64,000 nucleotides of DNA from JAUWOY01 sp034431315 (GTDB taxonomy: Bacteria; Chloroflexota; Anaerolineae; VGOG01), in NCBI GenBank assembly GCA_034431315.1, contig DAOUDK010000119.1, positions 1-64,000 on the forward strand. The letters are read 5' to 3'. This document shows positions 1-9,800 of the stretch, piece after piece (the first letter of the stretch is position 1; each line of letters starts with the position of its first letter). The notes below the pieces were generated by a model. It had not been told where the DNA came from. It searched no databases and saw only the letters and a program-made list of their open reading frames with translations. Both the position numbers and the translations under genes were made by a program.

Positions 1-1
1 A

Positions 2-259
2 CAGCGGCTCGGCCAGCCCCTCACCGGCCACACCGACTCTGTGTGGAGCGTGGCCTTCAGCCCCGACGGGCAGACGTTGGCCTCGGGCAGTTCCGACAAC
101 ACCATCCTTCTGTGGGACATCAGCTTGGGGTCATGGCAAGCCCACGCCTGCAGCATTGCCAATCGAAATCTTACGCCGGAGGAGTGGAAGCAATATATGG
201 GGGATACACCATATCGTGCCACATGTCCCAACTTACCCTTGAGCGGAGGCACGCCCTAA
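2..259 (+). CDS. WD40-repeat protein, C-terminal fragment (5' end outside window)
   Basis: Only the last 85 codons are in the window and the frame is open to the left edge. One WD40 blade is clear, from [15 protein letters not shown] to ILLWDI. It is followed by a tail reading [19 protein letters not shown] and then [10 protein letters not shown]. From my knowledge of these families, this tail is typical of large bacterial WD40 proteins that carry NACHT, caspase-like or TIR domains at the N-terminus. The domain that would define function is therefore missing here. It is the only plus-strand gene at this end and converges on the hdr cluster, with a shared hairpin terminator between them. Confidence 0.85.
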   Translation, partial: QRLGQPLTGHTDSVWSVAFSPDGQTLASGSSDNTILLWDISLGSWQAHACSIANRNLTPEEWKQYMGDTPYRATCPNLPLSGGTP

Positions 260-331
260 TTCCCCGCGCGCTTGACACAACCGTGATTCTCCCGTCAATT
301 AGCACTATCGACTGCCTCCTATGCCATACAA

Positions 332-366
332 AAAGCCCCTCGGCAAAATGATGACCGAGGGGCTTT
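332..366. terminator. Bidirectional intrinsic terminator between WD40 gene and hdrA
   Basis: A perfect 12-bp inverted repeat (AAAGCCCCTCGG at 332-343 and its complement at 355-366) encloses an 11-nt loop. Each outer arm ends in A or T residues, so it can work for both converging genes. Confidence 0.85.
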
Positions 367-391
367 GATACTGTCCGCTACCTCTGCTGAC

Positions 392-2956
392 TTACCCCAC
401 CAATACCCGCACGCTGTTGCTCCGACACTTGGAGCACATGCGCTCCTCGTCCGCCGCGGGGTCGAAGGTCACGTCCCACTTGTTGCCACAGCGCACACAA
501 ATCATCGTGGCTGCCGTCGGTTTCTTCAGCCTGTCGAGGGCGCCGCGGATAGGGGTCTTGGCTTCTTTCAGCGCCTCGCGAGTCTGCTCTATTTCCTCTG
601 CTGTAACGCCCGCCCACAACTCGTCCAGTTCCCGCATCACTTTGGCCCACTTCTGCCCCTCGGCCGCGCTGATCCAGTCTAACTGCAAGCGCTCCGGGCG
701 CACACCCTGTTTCTCCAAACCGTCCCACAAAGCATCAACGCGACGCACCGCCTGACGGTTGGCACTGATGTAGTGGCAATCGGCGTAGTGGCAGCCTGAG
801 ACCAGCACCACCGGCGCTCCCTTGCGGAAAGCGTACCACACGAAATCGGGACTGACTCGCCCGGAGCACATGGTGCGGATGAGGCGAGCGTTGGGCGGAT
901 ATTCCATGCGCCCCACCCCCGCCGTGTCCGCCCCAGCATACGAGCACCAGTTGCAGGTGAAGGCCACAATGGGAGGCCTCGCCCCGTCCCCATTGAGCAT
1001 AGAATCTATCTGGGCGTAGATGGCCTGGTCGGAGAAGTGACGCATGGCGATGGCATCATACTGGCACTCGGCGGCGCAAGTGCCGCACCCAGCACAGGCG
1101 GCCGAGATCACCTGGGCCGGCTGCTTTTTCTCCCAGACGATAGCGCCGTAGGGACAAACCGGGGCGCACAGTCCGCAGGCTTTACACAGCGCCTCGTCAA
1201 CAACGGCGGTGATGGCTTCTACTTTGATGGTGGGGGAACTCAACAGGATCTCGGCTCGAGAGGCGGCAGCGGAGGCCTGAGTCACCGAATCTTTGATGTC
1301 CTTGGGCGACTCGGCACAGCCGGCCAGAAAGACGCCCTTCGTCGGCGCGTCCACCGGCTTCAGCTTGGGATGCGACTCCATGAAGAAGCCATCAGAGGTG
1401 CGCGAGAGGGTAAGGAGCTGCTTGACCACCTCGCTGTCCTGGCGGGGCACAGCGCCGATGGAGAGCACCAGCATGTCTAACTCGTGTTCCTCCAGCCGAC
1501 GAGCGGTGGTGTTCTCCACCCAGACCCGCAGGTTTCGCGTTTCGGGATCCTCCGTCACCTCGCCCGGCAGGCCCCTGATGTACTTGACCCCCGCAGCCCT
1601 GGAACGCATGTAGAGATCCTCGAAGCCCTTGCCGAAGGCTCGTATGTCCATGTAGAAAACGGTGATGTCGGTATCTGGATAGTGATCTTTAAGCAGGAGG
1701 CTATCTTTGATGGTGTTCATGCAGCAGATGTTGGAACAGTAAGGGTTGCCCCGCCCGTCCTGAGAGCGAGAGCCGACACACTGCACGAAGCCGATGCGCT
1801 GGGGCGTCCGCCGATCGGTGGGACGGACCAAATGGCCCTCGGTGGGACCACCAGCGGAGATCAGCCTCTCGAACTCCATGCTGGTGATGACGTTCTCGTA
1901 GCGGGTGTAGCCGTACTCATCCATCTCTGTGGGATCGTAGGCTTCCATTCCCGTGGCCACGATGACCGCCCCCACCTCGAACTCAACCATCTCATCCTGC
2001 ATGTCGAAATCAATGCACTTCTTGTCGCAGGCCTCCATGCACTTGCCGCAGGCAATGGGGTTGTCGCCCAGACACTCCTGGATGTTGATTATGTACGAAG
2101 AAGGCACAGCCTGGGGAAAGGGGATGTAGATGGCCCGACGGGAGGAGAAGCCCGTCTGGAACTCGTCGGGCTTGACCACCGGGCAAACCGGCACGCAGTC
2201 GCCGCAGACAGTGCACTCATTCTCGTCCACGTAACGGGCCTTCTTGCGCACCCTGATCTTGAAGTTCCCTACGTAGCCGGAGATGTCCTCTATCTCGCTA
2301 TAAGCTAAAAGCTCGATCTTAGGATGTCGACCGACATCCATCATCTTGGGGCCCAGAATTCATATACTACAGTCCATGGTGGGATAGGTCTTGTCCAGTT
2401 GGGCCATGATTCCACCGATGGAGGGCTCCTTCTCCACGAGATAGACCTGGTGCCCGGCGTCGGCCAGATCGAGAGATGCCTGGATACCGGCCACACCACC
2501 GCCGATGACCAGAACCGCGTCGGTGACGGGCAACTGCTCCTCAATTTGAGGGAGGAGCCAGCGGGTCCGAGCCACGGCCGCGCGCACGATGTCCTCAGCC
2601 TTGCGGGTGGCCGCCTCCCTGTCGTGGAGGTGTACCCAGGAGCAGTGCTCCCGGATGTTGGCCATCTCCAAAAGATAGGGATTGAGGCCCACCTCTTGAA
2701 TGCAGTTACGGAAGGTAGGCTCGTGCAGGCGGGGCGAGCAGGAGGCCACCACCACCCGGTTGAGCTTGTGTTCCACCACGTGGCGCTTGATCTCCTGCTG
2801 GCCGGGGTCGGCGCAGGTGTACTTGTTGCCGACCGCCACCACCACGTCGGGCAGCGTCTCCGCGTACTCCCGCACCGCCTCGGTGTCCACACTGCCGGCG
2901 ATGTTCAGCCCGCAGTCGCAGACGAAAACGCCGATGCGTAAATCTTCCCTAGGCAT
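392..2956 (-). CDS. hdrA: HdrA heterodisulfide-reductase flavoprotein with MvhD domain; putative selenoprotein (UGA codon 199)
   Basis: This is one 854-residue gene read through an in-frame TGA at 2360-2362. The N-terminal part starts at ATG 2956 after GGAGGTATAG and has the FAD motif GGGVAG at about 152-157. The TGA follows TMDCSI, and the same frame resumes with [13 protein letters not shown], the continuous HdrA sequence. Cys sets at about 248-258 and 295-314, and a ferredoxin pair at about 591-601 and 621-631, should hold [4Fe-4S] clusters. An MvhD-like domain spans about 661-800 ([18 protein letters not shown]), and a CxxC...CxxC zinc-ribbon-like tail ends the protein. HdrA is the cytoplasmic FAD hub of electron-bifurcating Hdr complexes and is a selenoprotein in some methanogens. 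A hairpin suited to selenocysteine insertion follows the TGA. The alternative is a nonsense mutation giving two fragments, but the perfect frame and hairpin argue against it. Confidence 0.9.
2322..2339 (-). promoter_or_regulatory. Candidate bacterial SECIS hairpin in hdrA
   Basis: On the coding strand a perfect 7-bp stem (GGATGTC/GACATCC) closes a GGTC loop. The loop begins 27 nt after the TGA, inside the usual bacterial SECIS spacing of roughly 16-37 nt. E. coli fdhF also carries GGUC at the apex of its SECIS. It lies within coding sequence, as bacterial SECIS elements do. Confidence 0.75.
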
Positions 2957-3004
2957 CTATACCTCCAGTCGAAAACGTGAAACGTAAAACGTGGCCCTCG
3001 CGTT
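2957..3004. repeat. Micro-repeat tract between nucleotide-sugar dehydrogenase and hdrA
   Basis: Degenerate 7-9-nt units of the AAACGTGAAACGTAAAACG type fill the gap. It is one member of the micro-repeat family found through the window. Confidence 0.6.
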
Positions 3005-4333
3005 TTACGCTTTCCCAATTCCTCGATAAATAAATCCCGCTTTCCGGCACGCTTTGGCGTCAAAGACATTGCGGCCGTCAACGATGACCGGCGTGCGCAT
3101 CAGTCCTTTTACGTGCTCCAGGTGCAGATCAAAGTACAGTTGGTGTTTGGTGACCAGGGCCAGGCAGTCGGCTCCGCGCAGAGCTTCATCCAGATCGCGA
3201 GTCAACTCCTCGCCCTCATAGCCCCAGACAAAAGGATCGTGGGCCATGACCCAGGCGCCCCGGGCCTGCAAAGTGTGGATCAGCGGCCTGGCCGGGGTGT
3301 TGCGGACGTCGTCCGAATCCTCCAGGTAGGCTAGCCCCAGCACCGCCACCCGCGACCCCTTGACCTCTTTGCCCGCCTCAGCCAGCGCCTCCTCCACCAG
3401 GCGCGCCATGTGATCCGGCATGGCGTCGTTGATACGGCGGGCCAGGGTGATCATCGCTGTGTCCACGTCCCGGGCGCCGTATTCCTTCACCCCAAAGCGC
3501 AGCAGCCAGGTGTCCTTGGGCAAGCAATGCCCCCCCACGCCGGCTCCAGGGAGGTGCATGTAGCGATCCGGGCGGGCGTTGATCAGCTCCCGCATCTCGT
3601 AGACATCCACCCCTAGACTCTCGCACACCAGGGCCATCTCGTTGGCAAAAGCGATGTTGACGTCTCGATAGGCGTTTTCCACCGTCTTGGCCAGCTCGGC
3701 GGTGAGGACATCAGTGGCCGTGATCTCCTGCCTGACAATGGTGCGGTACAGCTCCACCGCTAACTCCGTACTCTTAGCATCAATGCCCCCCACCACGCGG
3801 GGGAAATCCACCATGTATTCCAGGAGCTTGCCCGGCATCACCCGCTCGTAGGAAAAGGCCAGGTAGAAATCCTGACCAGCTTTCAGGCCGGAGGTCTCTT
3901 CCAGAATCGGCTGCACGATATTCTGGGTCGTGCCAGGCGCGACCGTTGATTCAAGGCCCACCAAAGCGCCCTTCTGCATGTACTGACCTACCCCGGCACT
4001 GACCTCGCGCAGGGAGAGATATTGAGGCACCCTGCGGCTATCGGTCGGCGTCTGAACGTCAATCAAGATGACATCGGCGTCCCGGCAGACCGAAATATCG
4101 TCCGTCACTCGAAACGTCCCCTTTTCCACCACCCGGGCGATCAGCTCAGCCAGCCCCGGCTCGTCTCCCTCAAAAGGGCTCTTGCCCTGGTTCAAGACAT
4201 CAATCTTCCAGCCAGAGCGCTTGGAGCGGCGCTGCACTCCTACGACCTTGTGACCAGGCACGTCTGACAAAAGCACCGCGCAGGGAATGCCGACGTAACC
4301 CATGCCGATCACTACGATATTTCTCTCAGCCAT
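3005..4333 (-). CDS. UDP-glucose/GDP-mannose-type nucleotide-sugar dehydrogenase
   Basis: This 442-aa enzyme should oxidise C6 of a UDP- or GDP-sugar to the uronate using two NAD+. The N-terminal Rossmann start is VVIGMGYVGIP. The central region has AELAKTVENAYRDVN. The catalytic block PGAGVGGHCLPKD contains the active-site Cys. The start has a strong GGAGGGGGG site just upstream. The product would feed polysaccharide or glycan synthesis, fitting the glycosyltransferase region 12 kb away but not the hdr genes that flank it here. Micro-repeat tracts border it on both sides, which suggests it was inserted into the hdr cluster. The exact sugar (UDP-ManNAc, UDP-Glc, UDP-GlcNAc) cannot be told from sequence alone. 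Confidence 0.9.
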   Translation of the reverse strand: MAERNIVVIGMGYVGIPCAVLLSDVPGHKVVGVQRRSKRSGWKIDVLNQGKSPFEGDEPGLAELIARVVEKGTFRVTDDISVCRDADVILIDVQTPTDSRRVPQYLSLREVSAGVGQYMQKGALVGLESTVAPGTTQNIVQPILEETSGLKAGQDFYLAFSYERVMPGKLLEYMVDFPRVVGGIDAKSTELAVELYRTIVRQEITATDVLTAELAKTVENAYRDVNIAFANEMALVCESLGVDVYEMRELINARPDRYMHLPGAGVGGHCLPKDTWLLRFGVKEYGARDVDTAMITLARRINDAMPDHMARLVEEALAEAGKEVKGSRVAVLGLAYLEDSDDVRNTPARPLIHTLQARGAWVMAHDPFVWGYEGEELTRDLDEALRGADCLALVTKHQLYFDLHLEHVKGLMRTPVIVDGRNVFDAKACRKAGFIYRGIGKA

Positions 4334-4348
4334 TTCCCCCCTCCTGTT

Positions 4349-4424
4349 TTGGAGATTAGAGGTTGGAGGTTAGAGATTAGAGGCCAGCATCCAGCATCCA
4401 ATGTCCAACGTCCAACGTCCAAAC
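4349..4424. repeat. Micro-repeat tract
   Basis: GGAGATTAGAGGTTGGAGG-type units followed by CAGCATCCAGCATCC and CAACGTCCAACGTCC units occupy the gap between hdrCB and the sugar dehydrogenase. Confidence 0.7.
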
Positions 4425-5566
4425 TAAGCCAATGCCTCATCCACCAAAGTAACCAAGTCGCGTATCTCCATCCCGATCTCCTCGCTGACGGCAGCATCAT
4501 CCAGGGCGCACTTGAAATGGATCTGGCACTTGGCGCAGGCGGTGACCAGTAGCTCGGCGCCGGTGGCCTGGGCTTCGCGCAGGCGGTCCACCTGGATCTG
4601 CTTGTTGACGGCCCCACAATTGGTCCAGCAACTTGTGCCGCAACACCAGGCGTTCTTGCCGCTGTGCTCCATCTCCACCAGCTCCAGCCCCAGGGCCTCG
4701 ATCACCTGACGGGGCGCGTCGTAGACGCCCATGAAGCGCCCCAGGCGACAGGGATCGTGATATGTCGTGATTCGTGATTCGGGATTCGGGATTCGGAATT
4801 CACCCTCCCCTACCTTCTGGGCCAGCAATTCGGCGATGTGCACCACTTCCATCCCCAGGTCGCCCACGTGGGTGGCATAGTCAACCTTCAGCGTGCGGGC
4901 GCACTCCGGGCAGGTAGTGACGATGCGCTTGGCTCCCGTCTCTTGCAGCATGGCGATGTTCAACTCGGCCAGCTTGCGGAAAGTGGCGACGTCCCCTTCC
5001 CACAGCAGGTCGTGGCCGCAGCAGCGCTCGTTCGCCAGGATGATGGGTTCGATGCCCAGTCGGTTGAGCACCCTGACCGCGCTCTGGGCAATCTCCACTC
5101 CCTGGGCGCCGATCTTGTTGAAGAGGACATCGTAATATGGGAGGCAGCCGACGAAGTAGACGGTGTCGGAGTCGGCGGAAACCTTGAGGTCCTCGTCTAG
5201 CCACTCCAGGCGGTTTTGCTTCAGATCGGGCGCAGTCATCATCCGCATCCAGGTCTGGATAGCCTCGCCGTGGGAGCAAAGCCCCGCCTCGCCTTCCCCC
5301 CGCGCCAAAGCCCGCAGGCCGCGGATGAACTCCACGTAATGGACATCCGAAGGACAGCGCGTCGAGCAGTGCTGGCAAGTGAGACAAGACCAGAGCAGCG
5401 CATCGGTCAACAGCTCCTCCCCCTCACCCCATAAGGCCCTCTCCACCGTAAAGCGAGGCGAGTAGGCTGCTTCCCGTCGCGAGATGGGACAGACCGCAGT
5501 GCACTTGCCGCACTCCAGGCAGTAATAGGCTTTGGTGTTCTTAATTATCTGCTGAATAGCTTCCAT
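4424..5566 (-). CDS. hdrB: HdrC-HdrB fusion (ferredoxin plus two CCG domains)
   Basis: This 380-aa protein joins an HdrC-like iron-sulfur module to an HdrB-like module. Two [4Fe-4S] motifs are seen at Cys16/19/22/26 and Cys61/64/67/71. Two CCG domains follow: CCG at 182-183 with CPEC at 219-222, and CCG at 308-309 with CAKC at 344-347. In HdrB and HdrD these CCG cysteines bind the non-cubane clusters that reduce the heterodisulfide. A bacterial host is unlikely to use CoM-S-S-CoB, so the real acceptor is unknown. Residues 256-267 are encoded by a GATTCGG-type micro-repeat inserted in frame. The gene overlaps the end of mvhD by 26 nt, so the two are probably co-translated. Confidence 0.9.
   Translation of the reverse strand: MEAIQQIIKNTKAYYCLECGKCTAVCPISRREAAYSPRFTVERALWGEGEELLTDALLWSCLTCQHCSTRCPSDVHYVEFIRGLRALARGEGEAGLCSHGEAIQTWMRMMTAPDLKQNRLEWLDEDLKVSADSDTVYFVGCLPYYDVLFNKIGAQGVEIAQSAVRVLNRLGIEPIILANERCCGHDLLWEGDVATFRKLAELNIAMLQETGAKRIVTTCPECARTLKVDYATHVGDLGMEVVHIAELLAQKVGEGEFRIPNPESRITTYHDPCRLGRFMGVYDAPRQVIEALGLELVEMEHSGKNAWCCGTSCWTNCGAVNKQIQVDRLREAQATGAELLVTACAKCQIHFKCALDDAAVSEEIGMEIRDLVTLVDEALA
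4766..4801. repeat. In-frame micro-repeat inside hdrCB
   Basis: Repeated GTGATTCGTGATTCGG-like units encode about 12 residues (256-267) between the two CCG domains, without breaking the frame. Confidence 0.7.
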
Positions 5567-5942
5567 CTACCACCTGCCGATAAAACTCTGTCACCTTCTG
5601 GACGAACGCCTCCCCTTCCCCTGCCCCCACCCAGTCCAGCTTCAGCCGCTCGTCCTCGATGCCCAGGAGATGGGCGAGGGTCTGGGTCTCTTGGAAAAGC
5701 TCCTCGGCCCGCCGGTTGCCGAAATCGTAGTGGCACTCGTCGGGGGGACAGCCCAGAAGCAAAACACCATCGGCCCCCAGCTCGAATGCCTTGAGAACGA
5801 GGCCGGGGTGCAGCCGCCCCAGGCACATCACCCGGATGGGGCGTACGTTGGCCGGATAAGGCAATCGCTTAGAGCCGGCTGTCTCCAGGGCGCTGTAGGC
5901 GCTCCAATTACAGGTGAACACAACGATGCGAGGTTCTGTCAT
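5541..5942 (-). CDS. mvhD: MvhD-type iron-sulfur electron-transfer subunit
   Basis: This 133-aa protein belongs to the MvhD/HdrA-associated delta-subunit family, which carries electrons to HdrA. The pattern is typical: FTCNW near the N-terminus, then RPIRVMCLGRLHPGLV, then LLGCPPDECHYDFGN. The start is ATG 5942 because an AGAAAGG site precedes it and the product then begins MTEPRIVVFTCNW as family members do; the longer open frame upstream has no family similarity. The 3' end overlaps hdrCB. The family usually links Hdr to [NiFe] hydrogenase or formate dehydrogenase, and neither is in the window. A second MvhD-like domain is fused to HdrA (392-2956). Confidence 0.9.
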   Translation of the reverse strand: MTEPRIVVFTCNWSAYSALETAGSKRLPYPANVRPIRVMCLGRLHPGLVLKAFELGADGVLLLGCPPDECHYDFGNRRAEELFQETQTLAHLLGIEDERLKLDWVGAGEGEAFVQKVTEFYRQVVDGSYSADN

Positions 5943-6080
5943 AACCTTTCTCTTTATCGCAAAGCCCTTGCGGTTCGTTGGACTCAGGTCGTATGCAGCG
6001 GCGATTGTTGCTGATTGAGCAATGTGGAATGAGCGGTTAGACGGCCTGCCCCTGATTGCACACCTCACAGACTTCGACCA

Positions 6081-6761
6081 CTAGGGAACCGTGTACTCAT
6101 ATCCCAGTTCTCGAAAGAGATCCGCGATCTTAGCTTGCCCTGCTGTGCTAGTGTGCTGCCCATCCTCCGAGATGTACCCCTTCTCTGTTGGATCCTCGTC
6201 GTGATTCGGACCGTTGAACACTGCATACACACGCGCTACAGGTATCCCTCGCTTCTTGCAGGTCTCGTGAATTGCTTCATTCACTGCCTCGAAGCACCGC
6301 TTGTGATCCTCGAAAACGCCCTGCTGCTTCCACACACTGTAGATGGGACAATAGTAATCCATGGCCCGAATGATGGTTGGCTCCCCTCTCCGCAGCGACA
6401 TAATCTCGGTGATAATTCCATCATAGTCCGCCTTATAGGCGGCCAGCGCCTCCGACGAGCAATCATACTTGCCTGTTCCAGTGATGATGTACCACCCTAT
6501 ATGCTCCGTCGGGTTGGCGATGAAGGTGACCACCTCAGCTTCACTGATTGCCTTCCGCAACTCTTGATCGTTTCGAAGCATCTCCAGCATCTGAGTGCTG
6601 CTCAAGTTACCAACGGTGCAATCATGCACTGTCACCTTAACCCCCAGGTCGGCTTCGATATGGGCTGCATAGTACTTCGGGAAGCCCCACGCGCTGGAGT
6701 CGCCCAGCACGACGTAATCCCACTCGTTCGCGGCTTGCACCGCAGATTCCTCAGTATCCAT
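6081..6761 (-). CDS. SGNH/GDSL-family hydrolase
   Basis: This 226-aa protein has the SGNH pattern: block I VVLGDSSAWGFP with the catalytic Ser, TVGNLSSTQML for the oxyanion Gly/Asn region, and DGQHTSTAGQAKIAD at the C-terminus with the Asp-x-x-His pair. No signal peptide is evident, so it is probably cytoplasmic. The family cleaves esters or acyl and acetyl groups, and the substrate cannot be predicted. It interrupts an otherwise coherent hdr/kor cluster and has no obvious role there. The roughly 140 nt on its 3' side (5943-6080) hold the mvhD ribosome binding site and nothing else I can recognise. Confidence 0.75.
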   Translation of the reverse strand: MDTEESAVQAANEWDYVVLGDSSAWGFPKYYAAHIEADLGVKVTVHDCTVGNLSSTQMLEMLRNDQELRKAISEAEVVTFIANPTEHIGWYIITGTGKYDCSSEALAAYKADYDGIITEIMSLRRGEPTIIRAMDYYCPIYSVWKQQGVFEDHKRCFEAVNEAIHETCKKRGIPVARVYAVFNGPNHDEDPTEKGYISEDGQHTSTAGQAKIADLFRELGYEYTVP

Positions 6762-6851
6762 TATTCATTACTCCCTTCTCGGTATGCAGGCTATCCTGGT
6801 CTTTATGGACTGGGCCGTCTATCTACTGATTATATACGACATGGCGGAGAA

Positions 6852-9800
6852 CTATCCACTACAACCTACCAATTCAGCTAGCATCGCTTCGATTTGCCTG
6901 TCCGTGGAATAGCCTGCCGTGATCGCGCCGGATGGACAGTGGGCCGCGCAGGTGCCACAGCCACGGCAAGCTGCCTGGTCCACCTGGGCGACTAAAACGC
7001 CTCGCCCGTTCTCGCGCACCCTGATGGCACGGAACTCGCAGATTTCCTGGCAGGTACCACAGGCTCGGCAGCGGGCGGGATCCACCTGGGCGGCGACAGG
7101 CTCGACCACTGCCCAACCCTTGCCCAGCAAAGCGGCGATTCTGGAAGCAGTGGCCAGCCCCCAGACTTCCGGATTGGATATTGGGGATTGGAGATTGGAG
7201 ATTGGAGGAAAGATGCCCAGACCTCCAACTTTCAAGCTCCAACTTCCAACTTCCAATTCGCCTGTCGGGGCCAGGACGATGGCCCCGACCTTCAGCTCCG
7301 CACCCGATTCGGACATGACTGCCGTAAAGTTGCCCAGGGAGCCGCTCACGGACAGAAGCGGGGCCTCGCTCCGAAACACTCGGAATCTCTGGGCCGTTAA
7401 TGCATCAGCACAGACCGCGCCAGCTATCCCGTTTCCGACTACCAAAACGCTTTTGTCAAGGGAAACAACACCCCTGGCTCTGGTCTCATCCTGGCGCACC
7501 TTGGCTACGGCAGAGGCGACGATGTCCCTGGCTTTGGCCGTAGCCTTATCCGGCACATCGGCGTGCACCCAGGCGCACTGCTCGCGGATGTTGACGAACT
7601 CGAACCCAGCAGCCATCTGACGTTTGACGTTTGACGTTTCACGTTTCACGTTTGACGTTTGCAGTTTACAGCGTACCCGCTGGGAGGTGCAACTGTCGCA
7701 GACCTGGTCGAGGGAGCAGCACGAGCAAGCGGCCAGCACTGCCCGATCCAAGTTCTCCTCGGCGATGGCCTGTTGGATGGCCTTTGCTCCTTCTTCGTGA
7801 CAGGCGAAGGGAATATTACTAGCGAAAGCCACGCCAGGCAAACGGCGGATCTCGCCTACCACCGCATCCACATCCACGACGTCGCCGATCTCGCCGCCAC
7901 AGCGGCAGACGAAAACGCCGATTCTGGAAGGAGTCGGGGAGGGCAAGGGAAAAGAGGGGGCTGGGGGAAACGTTCGATACACGGCCAGGTCAGCCATGAC
8001 TCTGGCAGCAATAGCGGAGGCGCCCAACACGTCCTCTGGCTCGACCGAATACACACCCTGCTGCTGCCTGCCATCCGCTAAGATTACCGCTGCCACGTCC
8101 AGGCTCAGGCATTTCCCTTGCGCGTTGTGGTCAATGGCCTGGGGTTCGCAGACCTTGACGCACTCCAGGCACTCGGAGCAGACGCCGCAGGAGATGCAGC
8201 GCTCTGCCTCGGCCACGGCCTCCTCCTCGCTGAAGCCCAGATTGGTCTCGGCGAAACCAACTCTCTCAGCCAGAGAGAGCTTGGGCATTGGCGCCCTGGC
8301 TTCTGGCTCGACGATGGGTGGGGTGTAGTATTCGATGCCACTGATGTCGGGTGGCCACAGCGCGCGTCCAGCGACCACGTCCTCGCCCCTGAGGTACCGG
8401 GCGATGGACTCTGCCGCACGCTTGCCAGCGGCGATGGCCTCGATGACCGTGGCCGGCCCCGTCACCGCATCGCCGCCAGCGAAAACGCCCGGCACATCGG
8501 TCGCCAGGGTGAGCGGATCAACGGCGATCCAGTTTCCAACCTCCAACTTCCAACTTCCAACCTCCAACACCTGGCCAATAGCCACGATGACCGTATCCGC
8601 CTCGACCGTGAACTCCGAACCGGGGATGGGCACGGGCCGCCTGCGCCCGCTCTCGTCGGGCTTGCCCAGTTCCATGCGCAAACACTGCAACCCCGTCGCC
8701 TGACCATTCTCGCCCAACACCCTGGTCGGCGTCGTTAAAAATTGAAAGGCGATGCCCTCTTCTTCAGCCTCCTCGATCTCCCAGGAATCGGCGGGCATCT
8801 CTTCGCGGGAACGGCGATAAAGGATGGCGACTTGCCGCCCTCCCAATCGCCTGGCCACCATAGCCGAATCAATGGCCACGTTGCCTCCCCCAATCACCAG
8901 CACCTTCTCGCCGACGGCGACCTCGTGACCCAGGTTCACTTTCCGCAGGAAATCCACCCCGTGAAGCACACCGTCCAAATCCTCACCTTCGACGTTCAAC
9001 CTACGGCTGCCGTGAGCGCCCACCGCCACGAACACGGCATCGTAATCTTTCCTGAGATCATCCAAAGACAAATCGCCGTTTGGGCCGACGGTGGTGTTGG
9101 GCCGAATCTCCACACCCAGATCTTCGATGGCCTCGATCTCGCTTTGGAGGACGTCTCTGGGCAAACGATAGTCGGGGATACCCACCGCCATCATGCCGCC
9201 CGGGACAGGCAGGGCTTCGAAGACGGTGACGGGATGGCCTTCGCGGGCCAGGAAGCAGGCGGCAGTGAGGCCGGCGGGGCCGCTGCCAACAATGGCAATC
9301 TTGGTTGGAAGTTGGAGATTGGAGGTTGGAGGTTGGAGATTGGAGATTGGAGATTGGAAGTTGGAAGTTGGAAGTTGGAACTTTGAGCTTTGAGCTTTGA
9401 GCTTTGAGCCTTGCCTCGTTTCCCAATCCGCCACGAAACGCTTGAGGTACTCGATGGCGATGGGCTGGTCGTGCTCGGCCCTGAGACAAGCTGCCTCGCA
9501 AGGGTGGTGGCAGACGCGGCCACAGATGCCGGGGAAGGGTATGGCCTCGCGGATCAGAGCCAGGGCTTCGGCGAATTTGCCCTGGGCGATGAGGGCCACG
9601 TAGCCCTGGACGTGGATGCCGGCCGGGCAGGCTACTTTGCAGGGTGCAGGCCCGCGTTTGGCGATGACGAAAATGCTCGGCACGGCGTTGTCGGGCTTGT
9701 AGATGGCCTTCTCAGCGTCCAGTTGCACCGTCACTGGACAGACGGGGACGCACTCGCCGCAGGCCGTGCACCTGGTCAGGTCCACGTAACGGGGATGCTG

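Noticed and set aside
1484..2308. 274-aa plus-strand open frame opposite hdrA
   Set aside because: Antisense to the clear HdrA coding sequence with all its Cys motifs; no independent support.
2342..2344. HdrA as two separate genes (392-2344 and 2360-2956)
   Set aside because: The downstream part would start in the middle of the conserved HdrA FAD domain without a ribosome site, and the frame is continuous through the TGA.
9303..9410. Possible CRISPR array
   Set aside because: Units are 7-8 nt, contiguous and degenerate, without spacers, and lie in a coding frame.
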